Below, piece by piece: positions 1 to 9,506 of a stretch of 64,000 nt of DNA (position 1 is the stretch's first letter; each line of letters opens with the position of its first letter). Made by a program: the position numbers and the translations under genes. The stretch is from Paenibacillus wynnii (GTDB taxonomy: Bacteria > Bacillota > Bacilli > Paenibacillales > Paenibacillaceae). Below the pieces are notes generated by a model that ran no database searches, was not told the origin of the DNA, and saw only the letters and a list, made by a program, of their open reading frames with translations. The stretch covers positions 2,294,001 through 2,358,000 of the forward strand of contig NZ_JQCR01000002.1 in NCBI RefSeq assembly GCF_000757885.1, written 5' to 3'.

Positions 1-222
1 GATCCGCTGTTCTATCGTTATTTAGCGGCTACATATAATGCCGATTTAAGCTCGGCTATAATGATCGGCAATGATCCTCGAACAGATATTGAAGGGGCAT
101 TAAGTGTAGGTATAGACTCCTGTTACATTCATACAGCTTCTTCTCCGTCCAATATAGAAGTCAAAAGCAATATACAGATCTGGGATGGCGATTTACGTCA
201 AATTCTCGGCTGGAACCTATAG
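1..222 (+). CDS. HAD-family hydrolase, C-terminal fragment
   Basis: The open frame enters from the left edge and gives 73 residues before a TAG. It contains MIGNDPRTDIEGALSVGID, the classic HAD motif IV pattern (G-[ND]-x(3)-D with the metal-binding acidic residues), followed by a short alpha/beta tail. HAD enzymes transfer phosphoryl groups through an aspartyl intermediate; the nucleophile motif DxD would lie upstream, outside the window. The closing hairpin terminator just after the stop fits the end of a transcription unit. The substrate cannot be told from this fragment. Confidence 0.75.
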   Translation, partial: DPLFYRYLAATYNADLSSAIMIGNDPRTDIEGALSVGIDSCYIHTASSPSNIEVKSNIQIWDGDLRQILGWNL

Positions 223-230
223 TCTTACAA

Positions 231-271
231 AGAGTCCCCGTATCCGAATAAACAACGGATACGGGGACTCT
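231..271. terminator. Bidirectional rho-independent terminator
   Basis: A perfect 16-bp stem (231-246 with 256-271) encloses a 9-base loop. It is flanked by A-rich sequence on the left and T-rich sequence on the right, so it can end both the HAD hydrolase gene and the converging gdhA. Confidence 0.9.
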
Positions 272-279
272 TTGTGATT

Positions 280-1725
<1,446 letters not shown>

Positions 1726-1744
1726 TCACAACTGCTTTTGTCAG

Positions 1745-1955
1745 CTATATGAGTTGAACTTAAGAATTTCTAATTGGCTTTACTTGTAACTACAGTGAAT
1801 GTTGGACTTCCAGCCGCTGTTGTCTCCAGATTTCTTGATTTATACCGCTGACAGCGGGTGAAATCCGGAGACAAAGGCGGTCGCTATCGCTCTTCCAGTT
1901 CCAAAATCCCCCTTCGTTACTTCTGCCTTTTTATTAGATTCTATAGTTCATTTTA
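1745..1955. repeat. Dispersed intergenic repeat, copy A
   Basis: This roughly 210-bp stretch reappears in inverted orientation at 55240-55478. It holds a long imperfect hairpin: 1821-1833 pairs with 1861-1873, with an inner stem 1845-1849/1853-1857. The other copy keeps the pairing through a compensatory C-G to A-T change. No coding capacity is evident. It sits between the divergent gdhA and metallo-hydrolase genes. Confidence 0.8.
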
Positions 1956-1968
1956 TATTGCTGTAAAA

Positions 1969-1998
1969 TTGAAGTGGGGGAGATGCTTGTTCTATAAT
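1969..1998 (+). promoter_or_regulatory. Sigma-A type promoter for the metallo-hydrolase gene
   Basis: TTGAAG (1969-1974) and a consensus TATAAT (1993-1998) are separated by 18 bases, 45 bases ahead of the start codon. Confidence 0.65.
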
Positions 1999-2043
1999 GA
2001 ATCGAGAGTTATCTACCCTATAGCATGAAAGAAGGACTCAGGA

Positions 2044-3138
2044 ATGACCTTAATTATTATTGCTGCGATTATTGTAGTTATCCTTACAGTTGCCTATTTG
2101 GTAATGAGCTACTACCCATCCTTTGGTGGAAGAGTCCCAAGGAATAACCGGCATCGACTTATCCATTCACCTCAATATGCGAACGGTAAGTTTCTGAACC
2201 AGATTCCTACAGTGATGGACACCAGCTTACGTAGCTCGCTCTCTATATTAGGTGAGTTTATTAAAGGAAACCCACGCTCGAAACCCGAAAATGCCCTATT
2301 GCCGGAACCATTAAACCTTACGCAGGGAGTCCAGGAAACAAAGGTGACCTGGTTCGGTCACTCCGCCGTATTGCTCGAGGTAAACGGGGTTACCCTATTT
2401 ATTGATCCTATGCTTGGAACCTCGCCCTCGCCCTTTCCGGTGATAGGCGGACGTCGCTACAGTAAGAAGTTGCCCGTAGAGGTTCGTGATCTACCTGCAT
2501 TGGATGCTGTATTGCTTTCGCATGACCATTACGACCATCTTGATTATGGTTCTATCCAATTACTGAAGGATAAAGCTAAGAGGTTCATTGTCCCCTTAGG
2601 GGTGGGTGCTCACCTGATCAGATGGGGTGTTGAACCCCAACGCATTGAAGAGCATGATTGGTGGGATGAATTCCAGTTCCAAGGACTGCAGCTGGCTTGT
2701 ACACCAGCCCGGCATTTCTCCGGCAGAAGTTTATTGGATCGTAATTCTACACTCTGGTGTTCTTGGGTTATAAAGGCTGCTACCTGCAGTATCTTTTTTA
2801 GCGGAGATAGTGGCTATGGCCCTCATTTCTTAGAGATTGGAAATAAGTACGGACCGTTTGATCTGACATTAATGGAATGCGGCCAGTATGATACGCGCTG
2901 GGCAGCCATTCATATGATGCCTGAACAGGCCATCCAAGCTCATCTGGATGTTAAAGGGAAGCTGATGATCCCGATTCACTGGGCGGCTTTTACCCTCGCC
3001 CTGCATGATTGGACAGATCCGGTGGAACGGGCTTGGCAGGCAGCCAAGGAACGGGGTACACTGCTTGCCACACCTAGAATAGGGGAGACTGTATTTGTAC
3101 AATCACCCGATTACCCTTCATCCCCGTGGTGGAGGTAA
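2044..3138 (+). CDS. Membrane-anchored MBL-fold metallo-hydrolase, NAPE-PLD/UlaG-like
   Basis: The 364-residue protein starts with a strong hydrophobic segment (about residues 2-25), likely an uncleaved membrane anchor. A metallo-beta-lactamase domain follows: WFGHSAVLLEVNGVTLFIDP, the metal motif HDHYDH at residues 160-165, a later FFSGDSGYGPHF and a C-terminal PIHW. This arrangement matches the L-ascorbate-6-phosphate lactonase / N-acylphosphatidylethanolamine phospholipase D-like group. In that family the domain binds two divalent metals and hydrolyses esters, lactones or phosphodiesters. The substrate is not deducible. AAGGA lies shortly before the ATG. Nothing in the neighbourhood assigns a pathway. 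Confidence 0.8.
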   Translation: MTLIIIAAIIVVILTVAYLVMSYYPSFGGRVPRNNRHRLIHSPQYANGKFLNQIPTVMDTSLRSSLSILGEFIKGNPRSKPENALLPEPLNLTQGVQETKVTWFGHSAVLLEVNGVTLFIDPMLGTSPSPFPVIGGRRYSKKLPVEVRDLPALDAVLLSHDHYDHLDYGSIQLLKDKAKRFIVPLGVGAHLIRWGVEPQRIEEHDWWDEFQFQGLQLACTPARHFSGRSLLDRNSTLWCSWVIKAATCSIFFSGDSGYGPHFLEIGNKYGPFDLTLMECGQYDTRWAAIHMMPEQAIQAHLDVKGKLMIPIHWAAFTLALHDWTDPVERAWQAAKERGTLLATPRIGETVFVQSPDYPSSPWWR

Positions 3139-3189
3139 GGTTAGTATGCTACAATGTTTTTGCACTATAAGTAAGGAGATGACAACATT

Positions 3190-3468
3190 TTGAGTGATAA
3201 GGTTAATGAACAAGAACTGGTAACTGTAATATCGGACAAGACCAAGGTAGATCCTAAGCTGATTTTGCTGGTGCTGAAGCATGAGCAGACCTTTATTAAT
3301 AATGCCAAGGCGGATGCTAAGGGTGAGGTCGACATCGATAATGATGATCTGGTTGATTATGTAACCAGTCAACGTGACGTTAAGTTGGACGAGCTGACAG
3401 TAGAAACTATCCTGGATGCAGAAATGGATTACTTAATGGACAAGGGCCTTGCGGGGTATGTAGATTAA
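3190..3468 (+). CDS. Small acidic conserved-type protein of unknown function
   Basis: A 92-residue soluble, acidic, largely helical protein begins at a TTG with AAGGAG 11 bases upstream (3173-3178). No membrane segment, signal peptide, Cys cluster or catalytic motif is visible. The Asp-rich middle (residues 45-58, around VDIDNDDLVDYV) vaguely resembles an EF-hand-like acidic patch but lacks the full loop spacing. I do not recognise the family. It may be cotranscribed with the upstream hydrolase, from which it is separated by about 50 bases. Confidence 0.7.
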   Translation: MSDKVNEQELVTVISDKTKVDPKLILLVLKHEQTFINNAKADAKGEVDIDNDDLVDYVTSQRDVKLDELTVETILDAEMDYLMDKGLAGYVD

Positions 3469-3540
3469 GGAAGTTAGACTTCGGCTCTATGTCTAAGAGG
3501 ATTAGGCAAATGGGCCGAAAATAATTATATTGCTTAGGCT

Positions 3541-3569
3541 TTGCATTTATTAAATATGTGTGCTACAAT
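3541..3569 (+). promoter_or_regulatory. Extended -10 promoter of the cold-shock gene with long leader
   Basis: TTGCAT (3541-3546), a 17-base spacer, then TGC-TACAAT (-10 at 3564-3569). Transcription from here would give a leader of about 140 bases before the ATG, as is usual for csp mRNAs, where the leader folds in a temperature-dependent way. Confidence 0.7.
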
Positions 3570-3719
3570 GAAGTTAATCAAATTTAAACCTTAATTCACA
3601 TATTGTTAAAGGTTGCATTTGTGTCTATGAAGCCTTTTACAATGTGTGAATTTTTATTTGTTCGTACAATACGTAGGAATAAAAGGACATGTGTTAAATA
3701 ATATATTGGAGGTAATATC

Positions 3720-3920
3720 ATGCAAACAGGTACAGTTAAATGGTTTAACGCAGACAAAGGATTCGGTTTTATCGAGGTTGAAGGTGGAAGTGACGTATTC
3801 GTACATTTCTCCGCAATCACTGGCGACGGTTTCAAATCTTTGGACGAAGGCCAACGTGTTGAGTTCAACGTAACTCAAGGCGCTCGTGGACCACAAGCAG
3901 AAAACGTTGTAAAACTGTAA
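3720..3920 (+). CDS. Cold-shock protein (CspA/CspB family)
   Basis: This 66-residue single-domain OB-fold RNA chaperone carries RNP1 (KGFGFI) and RNP2 (VFVHF) with the conserved basic/aromatic surface ([12 protein letters not shown]). Family members bind single-stranded RNA/DNA and melt mRNA structure after a temperature drop. GGAGG lies a few bases before the ATG. It has its own promoter with a long leader and a strong terminator immediately after, so it is monocistronic. The next gene is a ydjO homologue, also a cold-induced type. Which csp paralogue it is cannot be told. Confidence 0.95.
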   Translation: MQTGTVKWFNADKGFGFIEVEGGSDVFVHFSAITGDGFKSLDEGQRVEFNVTQGARGPQAENVVKL

Positions 3921-3932
3921 TTTGAAATTCCG

Positions 3933-3962
3933 AACGGCCCTTAACATGAGTTAAGGGCCGTT
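3933..3962 (+). terminator. Rho-independent terminator after the cold-shock gene
   Basis: A perfect 12-bp stem (3933-3944 with 3951-3962), six-base loop and trailing T tract. Confidence 0.92.
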
Positions 3963-4062
3963 TTTATTTAAACAACCTCTTCATTTCTCGTATCAGCATG
4001 CCATACCTACTCCCTGCGGGGAAGGTGAAATCGTCTCGATTCGAACCAAGGAGGGGAATTTA

Positions 4063-4293
4063 ATGTATTTTCGTAAAAAATCGCTAGAAGACATCCCAAC
4101 AGAAGACACAACTATATGGTCCTGTACGCAGGAATGCTGCACAGGTTGGATGCGTGATAATTTCGCATTTGAGTATGTGCCGACATGCTGGCAGTGTAAC
4201 TCACCTATGACTAGAAGCATGAAGATTCTGCCGTTGCTTGTGAACAAAAACTTCGATATGAAGGCCATTAAGAAGGGTATTACCATTAACTAA
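4063..4293 (+). CDS. ydjO: YdjO-like cold-inducible zinc-ribbon-type protein
   Basis: The 76-residue protein has the Cys pattern WSCTQECCTGWMRDNF...PTCWQCNSPM: CxxxxC followed by CxxC, which looks like a zinc ribbon. The order and aromatic residues match the Bacillus YdjO family (cold-inducible protein of unknown role). AAGGAGG sits directly upstream of the ATG, and a terminator follows. Placement right after a cold-shock gene supports the call. Its molecular function is unknown; nucleic-acid binding is a guess from the zinc-ribbon layout. Confidence 0.8.
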   Translation: MYFRKKSLEDIPTEDTTIWSCTQECCTGWMRDNFAFEYVPTCWQCNSPMTRSMKILPLLVNKNFDMKAIKKGITIN

Positions 4294-4331
4294 TTCTTCT
4301 TACTGAGAAGCGGCAATAACATAATATACTG

Positions 4332-4358
4332 AGGTCACTCCGTTCATCGGGGTGGCCT
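4332..4358 (+). terminator. Rho-independent terminator after ydjO
   Basis: An 11-bp stem with two G-U pairs (4332-4342 with 4348-4358) followed by seven or more T residues. Confidence 0.8.
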
Positions 4359-4420
4359 TTTTTTCTGGAATGTCCAGTAACATTTCCTTGACAAAGTTCA
4401 GGACTTGGAGAGAATAGAGT

Positions 4421-4434
4421 TGAAAACGCTAACA
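4421..4434 (+). promoter_or_regulatory. CcpA cre site (perfect consensus)
   Basis: TGAAAACGCTAACA fits the Bacillus cre consensus TGWAANCGNTNWCA at every position. It lies 50 bases ahead of the sensor kinase start and just downstream of a possible TTGACA/AGAATA promoter (4388-4416, 17-base spacer), where binding would block transcription when preferred sugars are present. Confidence 0.7.
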
Positions 4435-4483
4435 GAACTAATCTGTTTTAACTATACTCCAAACTACGGAAGAGGGAATACCT

Positions 4484-6277
4484 GTGTACGGAAAATTTAA
4501 TCGTATGAATACATTGCGGAACCAAATATTTATAGGGTTTTTATTAGTCATGCTCATTATTATTGGTGTTGCTGGTGTGTTTGTTTATGAAAAGGTTTCA
4601 TATTTGCTGAAAAATAATACGGAGCGGCATATCCATCAAACGGCTATCCAGGCAAGCGGCCGGCTGGATGCACTCATTGGACAAATCGACAGTTTAACGG
4701 CGCAGGTAGCCAATCACACCACGGTTCAACAGCTTTTACTTAGACAGATTGATGGAAAAAGCGTCACGTTTAATCAACGCCAGTCGCTTCTGCAAGTGGT
4801 CTCCAGCTATCAGGCGTATATGCCGAGCGTGGGTTCATTAGAGTTGTACACCTCTGATTATCAACTGCTATTTCCGATTCGGGAAGGCAGCTTAAGCACC
4901 CGGATTGACAGCCGGTATATTGAGGAAGCCAATAAACAAAAGGGAAGATTGGTCTGGATCGGAATCGATCCGAATGATGATCAGAGTCTGCTTGCGATCA
5001 GGCAGGTAAGTCTCATGAACCGTTGGTTTTCACGGGGAGGTTACCTTATAGCCCGCATACAGCGCAGTTATTTTCAATTGGATGATCCGCTCGCAGGAGC
5101 CATAAATGGGGAGTCTATTCTTCTGGCGAACAATGAGGGACAACTGTTGGGGACAGGCCCCAGCCCAAATGTAGATTTGACGCCGTTGTTGAACAGTGTG
5201 GATCAGACGGTGAATTTTATGGACAAGGAGTATGTTACAGTGAAGCAGTTGTCGGAGAAGACGAACTGGACATTGCTCGTCCTGACTCCGGTGAGCTATG
5301 TTACGGAAGGGTTATCCGTACTTAGAACGGTTTTGCTTGTTTCCGGCGGAATCGGAACACTGCTGTTTCTGATCATGTCCTTTGTCCTCTCGACTATGAT
5401 TACGCGGCCCATTATCAATCTAATCCGGGCGATGCGGAAATCGCGGCTGGGCGTACTTACACCAAATCCTGTCACAGCCTCGACTATGGAGCTTAGAGAG
5501 CTGAATAATACCTATAACGGAATGGTTAGCAATATGAATGACCTAATACGGGTAGTCTATGAAAAGGAAGTCCTCCAAAGCCGAACGGAGCTTAAGGCGC
5601 TGCAGGCACAAATCAATCCGCACTTTTTATTCAATACTCTTGAGGCCTTTAACTGGTCTCTGGAGGAGAAAGGTGAGGAGGAACTGGCCGGGCTGATGGT
5701 CGCTATGTCCCGAATGTTCCGCTATATTATTGTCAATCCGAATAAGGAAGAATGGGTAACGATTGGTGAAGAGATGGATCAGGTTAAACGATACTTACAA
5801 ATTATGGAGATGAGACTGGGATCGCGATTGTCCTGGAACATTGAGATGACTTCGCAGGAGGCCTTGGTGCCAGTTCCTAAGCTGCTCATTCAGCCTATAG
5901 TAGAGAATGCCATTTTGCATGGAGTAGAGAGCAGCATCGGGGAGGGTTCTATCACCATCCGTGTATCTCCCTCCGCAAGGAAGGGATGGACGAGGGTATC
6001 CGTAGAGGATAACGGCCCGGGTATGGATGCTGAAAAACTTAGCGCGCTCTATGATACCCTTGAAGGAGGCCCCTCAATTTCGACTAAAGGTACGGGCGTG
6101 GGCCTCATCAATGTTCAGAAACGATTGAAGCTTTACTATGAGGGAGAGGGAATCAAGCTTGCGGGGCTGCACATTGACAGTACTCCGTTTGAGGGAACGG
6201 TTTTCACTTTTGAAATACCTAACACTGGGGGATATACGTATGAAATTGAACATAAAAACGATTCTGATCGTGGATGA
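4484..6277 (+). CDS. YesM-type sensor histidine kinase
   Basis: This 597-residue inner-membrane kinase has a first membrane helix at about residues 18-38, an extracellular sensor domain, a second helix near 285-308, a HAMP-like linker, then a His_kinase domain (ALQAQINPHFLFNTL, phospho-acceptor His-380) and an HATPase domain (N box IVENAILHG, G boxes DNGPGM and GTGVGL). In Firmicutes this class pairs with AraC-type response regulators and controls carbohydrate ABC importers. It starts at a GTG with GAAGAGGG upstream; an ATG seven codons later is the alternative. The downstream regulator gene overlaps its end by 38 bases and the sugar importer follows, so it probably senses an oligosaccharide outside the cell. 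The ligand is unknown. Confidence 0.92.
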   Translation: MYGKFNRMNTLRNQIFIGFLLVMLIIIGVAGVFVYEKVSYLLKNNTERHIHQTAIQASGRLDALIGQIDSLTAQVANHTTVQQLLLRQIDGKSVTFNQRQSLLQVVSSYQAYMPSVGSLELYTSDYQLLFPIREGSLSTRIDSRYIEEANKQKGRLVWIGIDPNDDQSLLAIRQVSLMNRWFSRGGYLIARIQRSYFQLDDPLAGAINGESILLANNEGQLLGTGPSPNVDLTPLLNSVDQTVNFMDKEYVTVKQLSEKTNWTLLVLTPVSYVTEGLSVLRTVLLVSGGIGTLLFLIMSFVLSTMITRPIINLIRAMRKSRLGVLTPNPVTASTMELRELNNTYNGMVSNMNDLIRVVYEKEVLQSRTELKALQAQINPHFLFNTLEAFNWSLEEKGEEELAGLMVAMSRMFRYIIVNPNKEEWVTIGEEMDQVKRYLQIMEMRLGSRLSWNIEMTSQEALVPVPKLLIQPIVENAILHGVESSIGEGSITIRVSPSARKGWTRVSVEDNGPGMDAEKLSALYDTLEGGPSISTKGTGVGLINVQKRLKLYYEGEGIKLAGLHIDSTPFEGTVFTFEIPNTGGYTYEIEHKNDSDRG

Positions 6278-7043
6278 TGAGCCAAGAACACGTCAGGGGA
6301 TCAAACAGACTCTTGAAGTGTGGGCAGCTGGGAGTTACCGGATTGAGACAGCGAATAATGGCGTAGAAGCCTTGGAGCTTCTTCAGCATGAGGTGATTCA
6401 TTTACTCATAACCGATGTTCGGATGCCGGAGGTCAGTGGACTGGATTTGATTCGTTCGCTCAATAGACACGCCCGCAGGCCGCAAATTATTGTGATCTCT
6501 GGATACGCAGAGTTCCAGTATGTGCAGCAGGCTCTTCAGCTCGGCGCAGTGAATTATTTGCTGAAGCCTCTCGATAAAAAGGAGCTTCTTGAAGTTGTAG
6601 TGGAAGCCCTTAAGCGAGAAGAGGAGCAGCAGCGCCATGAAAAATTGGAGAAGCTGGTGGATCACAAGCTTGCGGAGCTTGATCCTGGTAATAATATGAG
6701 CATTGGGGAGCCGGTCAGAGAGGCACTCTTATATTTGGAGCAGCATTTGCATGAGACATTGACTATGGCGGATATGGCACAGCGGTTGCACCTGAACGCC
6801 AGTTATTTCAGCGTGTTGTTCAAAGATCAGGTTGGACTGCCTTTTAGCGAATATTTATCACGTCTACGAGTTCAACGGGCTAAGGAATTGCTTGTTCATA
6901 CCCGGCTGTCTGTGGGCGAAATCGCAGAGAAGGTAGGTTACCAGACGGATAAGTATTTCATAAAAGTATTTAAAACACAGGAAGATCTCAGTCCAAGCCG
7001 TTACCGACAGCAGATGACAGGTACTTCTGACGAAATCCAATAA
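6240..7043 (+). CDS. YesN-type response regulator with AraC DNA-binding domain
   Basis: The 267-residue protein has a receiver domain at residues 6-125 (acidic pair Asp-12/13, phospho-acceptor Asp-59 in LLITDVRMPE, and the conserved Lys in YLLKPLDK), a linker, and a C-terminal AraC/XylS double helix-turn-helix (about 165-262, ending in the typical KTQEDLSPSRYR). The chosen ATG has TGGGGGAT in front and overlaps the kinase gene by 38 bases, indicating translational coupling. Longer upstream starts are possible in frame but would add a stretch without receiver-domain character. Its likely target is the adjacent importer operon. Confidence 0.93.
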   Translation: MKLNIKTILIVDDEPRTRQGIKQTLEVWAAGSYRIETANNGVEALELLQHEVIHLLITDVRMPEVSGLDLIRSLNRHARRPQIIVISGYAEFQYVQQALQLGAVNYLLKPLDKKELLEVVVEALKREEEQQRHEKLEKLVDHKLAELDPGNNMSIGEPVREALLYLEQHLHETLTMADMAQRLHLNASYFSVLFKDQVGLPFSEYLSRLRVQRAKELLVHTRLSVGEIAEKVGYQTDKYFIKVFKTQEDLSPSRYRQQMTGTSDEIQ

Positions 7044-7106
7044 TAGTGGAGTTATTGCCAATAGCCGTTATCTTATGGACATAAGACTCCGGTGATAGAA
7101 TTGATT

Positions 7107-7120
7107 TGAGAGCGGTTACA
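7107..7120 (+). promoter_or_regulatory. cre-like CcpA site upstream of the binding-protein gene
   Basis: TGAGAGCGGTTACA matches the cre consensus at 13 of 14 positions (position 4 is G instead of A). It lies about 38 bases ahead of the lipoprotein start. With the perfect site at 4421 it suggests carbon catabolite control at two points of the locus. Confidence 0.5.
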
Positions 7121-7157
7121 CAAATCGCGCTAAAACAAACCATGGAGGTTATAATTC

Positions 7158-8504
7158 ATGTCCAAGAACAAGGTGACCCAGGGATTGCTCCTGACTTTAG
7201 TCTTAATGCTCGTTCTAGCGGGCTGCGGCGGTAAGAATAACAATGCTACAAACGCTGCGAACGGGGGCAATACACCAGCAACTGATGCTACTGCTGAGCA
7301 GAAAGTTACGATCAACATGATGCACTTATGGCCGGCTGGAGTTTCAGCCCAACAGAATAAGCTGGTAAATCAGATTATTGATCAATATCAGACGGACCAC
7401 CCGAATGTAACCATTAAGGAAGAGGTTCTGGACAACGAACAATACAAAAACAAGCTCAAAGTATTGTCAGCTTCCAACGAACTTCCTGATGTCGGTATCA
7501 CTTGGGCTGCCGGATTCATGGAGCCTTATGTGAAAGGCGGATTGTTCGCTCCGATTGATGATATTAAAGACGGAGCATTGCTTAAAGATAAATTCGTTGC
7601 AGGTACGACAGAAGCTTATGCTATTGATGGTAAAACTTATGCCCTACCGATTGAGTTGAACATTTCCCCGATCTATTATAATAAAGCTATTTTTGAAAAG
7701 TATAACCTGCAAGCGCCTACAACTTACACTGAATTTAAGGAAGTTGTGAAAACGCTGTCTGAAAACGGTATCGCACCAATAGCTCTTGGAAATAAAGATC
7801 GTTGGACAGGTTCACTTTGGTACATGTATCTGGCTGACCGGATTGCCGGCAATGATACATTGAAGAATGCCATTGCAGGTTCAGGAACCTTTGATGACCC
7901 GGGTCTGGTACAAGCAGCAACCGAAATTCAAACCCTTGTAGAAATGAACGGATTCAATAAAGGCTTCAACGGTTTGTCGAACGATGAAGGCAAAGCTGAG
8001 TTTATGAACGAAAAAGCAGGCATGTATCTGATGGGTACTTGGGAGCTGCCTAACTTTACAACCAATCCTGATATCCCGCAAGAATTCAAGGATAAAGTTG
8101 GATTCTTCAAATTCCCGACTGTGGAAAATGGTAAAGGCAACATCAACAGCTGGGTTGGCGGCCCGGGCGTAGGATTGTTCGTAGCTGAAAACTCTAAGGT
8201 CAAAGAAGAGGCTAAAGCCTTTATGGAATACTTTGTATCTAAATGGGGTGAAGATTCTGTAACTACAGCAGGTGTTATCCCGGCTACAAAAGTAGATACG
8301 ACTAAAACTGAATTGCCACAGCTTTATGTAGATCTGCTTAACGAGTTGAATAATGCCAGCAGTATAACACTCTTTGCGGATGTTCAAATGAAGCCGAGCG
8401 CGGCTCAAGTTCACTTGGATATGATTCAGGCGCTGTTTGGCAAGGCTGTGACTCCGGAGCAATTCGCAACGAAGCATAAAGAAGCCATCGAAAAAGGCAA
8501 CTAA
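7158..8504 (+). CDS. Sugar ABC transporter substrate-binding lipoprotein (CUT1 family)
   Basis: The 448-residue protein has a lipoprotein signal with lipobox VLAGC (Cys near residue 23), an Asn/Thr-rich spacer, then an extracellular solute-binding family 1 fold (ITWAAGFMEPYVKGG, YALPIELNISPIYYNKAIFEKYNL and GTWELPNF are typical in order). It would capture an oligosaccharide at the outer face of the membrane and deliver it to the two permeases encoded next. AUG start with GGAGG upstream. A terminator-like hairpin follows the gene, a common device giving more binding protein than permease. The substrate is unknown. No ATPase gene is nearby, so a shared MsmX-like ATPase elsewhere is likely. Confidence 0.92.
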   Translation: MSKNKVTQGLLLTLVLMLVLAGCGGKNNNATNAANGGNTPATDATAEQKVTINMMHLWPAGVSAQQNKLVNQIIDQYQTDHPNVTIKEEVLDNEQYKNKLKVLSASNELPDVGITWAAGFMEPYVKGGLFAPIDDIKDGALLKDKFVAGTTEAYAIDGKTYALPIELNISPIYYNKAIFEKYNLQAPTTYTEFKEVVKTLSENGIAPIALGNKDRWTGSLWYMYLADRIAGNDTLKNAIAGSGTFDDPGLVQAATEIQTLVEMNGFNKGFNGLSNDEGKAEFMNEKAGMYLMGTWELPNFTTNPDIPQEFKDKVGFFKFPTVENGKGNINSWVGGPGVGLFVAENSKVKEEAKAFMEYFVSKWGEDSVTTAGVIPATKVDTTKTELPQLYVDLLNELNNASSITLFADVQMKPSAAQVHLDMIQALFGKAVTPEQFATKHKEAIEKGN

Positions 8505-8519
8505 TATCATAAGCATTCC

Positions 8520-8569
8520 GAAGCGGAGCGGGATGTATCTAGGCTTACGGATACACACTGCCCCGCTTC
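8520..8569 (+). terminator. Intra-operon attenuating hairpin
   Basis: The GC-rich outer stem (8520-8526 with 8563-8569) and inner pairing GTATC/GATAC (8535-8539 with 8550-8554) are followed by a T run, between the binding-protein and permease genes. Partial termination here would set the protein ratio. Confidence 0.7.
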
Positions 8570-8602
8570 TTTTTAAAAAGAGATAGATAGGAGGATTTGA
8601 CG

Positions 8603-9484
8603 ATGGAGAAAGTCATGTCTAATAAGCTGGTAATTGCTCTATATGTACTGCCGTCCCTGCTGTTAATCATGGGAATTATATATATGCCTATTGTGCTTAC
8701 GGGATACTATGGACTGAATGAATGGAACGGTATCGGAAAGATGACCTTTATCGGTTTGGAGAATTACAAACATCTTATACAGGATTCAACCTTTTGGAGC
8801 AGTGCATTTCACTCCTTTGAGCTCGCATTATTCTCAGGAATCAGCCTTATCGGGTACCTGCTCATCGCTTTAGTGCTTTCGGGCAAAATTAAAGGTGCTA
8901 ACCTGCTTCGTAAAATTTATCTGATTCCAATGCTGCTGTCTTCCGTAGCCATTGCTCAGTTGTGGATGAAAATTTACCACCCTACAAATGGGGTACTTAA
9001 TACCCTGCTCATGTCCCTTGGTGTCGATAACCCTCCCGCTTGGCTGGCGGAGCCATCCATTGTGCTGCTTGCCTTGTTTGTGCCAATTATTTGGCAATAT
9101 GCCGGGTTTTATATTCTCATATATTATGCTGCGTTGAAAAATATTCCAGAGTCGCTTATGGAAGCCGCTCGTATCGATGGTGCTAATCCATGGCAGATTG
9201 CTACTCGGATCAAACTGCCCCTGATGAGCGAGGTCATTAAGGTAACTATCGTTTTGTCCGTGGTCGGTTCTCTGAAGTATTTTGATCTGATTTATGTAAT
9301 GACGGACGGAGGACCTAACGGAGCCAGTGAAGTTATGGCCTCCTACATGTACCATAAAGCATTCCGCAGCTTTGACTTCGGATATGGCAGTGCGATCGGA
9401 TTTTTCCTACTGCTGGTTTGTCTCGTGGCAACCTACCTGATCCGCAAGGCTACAGCCTCGAAAGAGACCATTCAATATTCATAA
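8603..9484 (+). CDS. Sugar ABC transporter permease 1 (MalF/MsmF-like)
   Basis: The 293-residue integral membrane protein has about six hydrophobic segments and the cytoplasmic EAA loop EAARIDGANPWQIATRIKLP, which docks the ATPase in binding-protein-dependent importers of the CUT1 class. AGGAGG (8589-8594) is eight bases before this ATG; a TTG two codons upstream is too close to the ribosome site. The second permease begins 22 bases after its stop. It acts as a heterodimer with that protein in the cytoplasmic membrane. Confidence 0.93.
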   Translation: MEKVMSNKLVIALYVLPSLLLIMGIIYMPIVLTGYYGLNEWNGIGKMTFIGLENYKHLIQDSTFWSSAFHSFELALFSGISLIGYLLIALVLSGKIKGANLLRKIYLIPMLLSSVAIAQLWMKIYHPTNGVLNTLLMSLGVDNPPAWLAEPSIVLLALFVPIIWQYAGFYILIYYAALKNIPESLMEAARIDGANPWQIATRIKLPLMSEVIKVTIVLSVVGSLKYFDLIYVMTDGGPNGASEVMASYMYHKAFRSFDFGYGSAIGFFLLLVCLVATYLIRKATASKETIQYS

Positions 9485-9506
9485 AGCATAGGAAGGAGGA
9501 ACATAT

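Noticed and set aside
7881..8558. 225-codon minus-strand ORF
   Set aside because: It lies opposite the sugar-binding lipoprotein gene, is Cys/Arg/His-rich as antisense frames often are, and has no recognisable domain.
8870..9355. 161-codon minus-strand ORF
   Set aside because: Antisense to a clear ABC permease gene; no domain or ribosome site.
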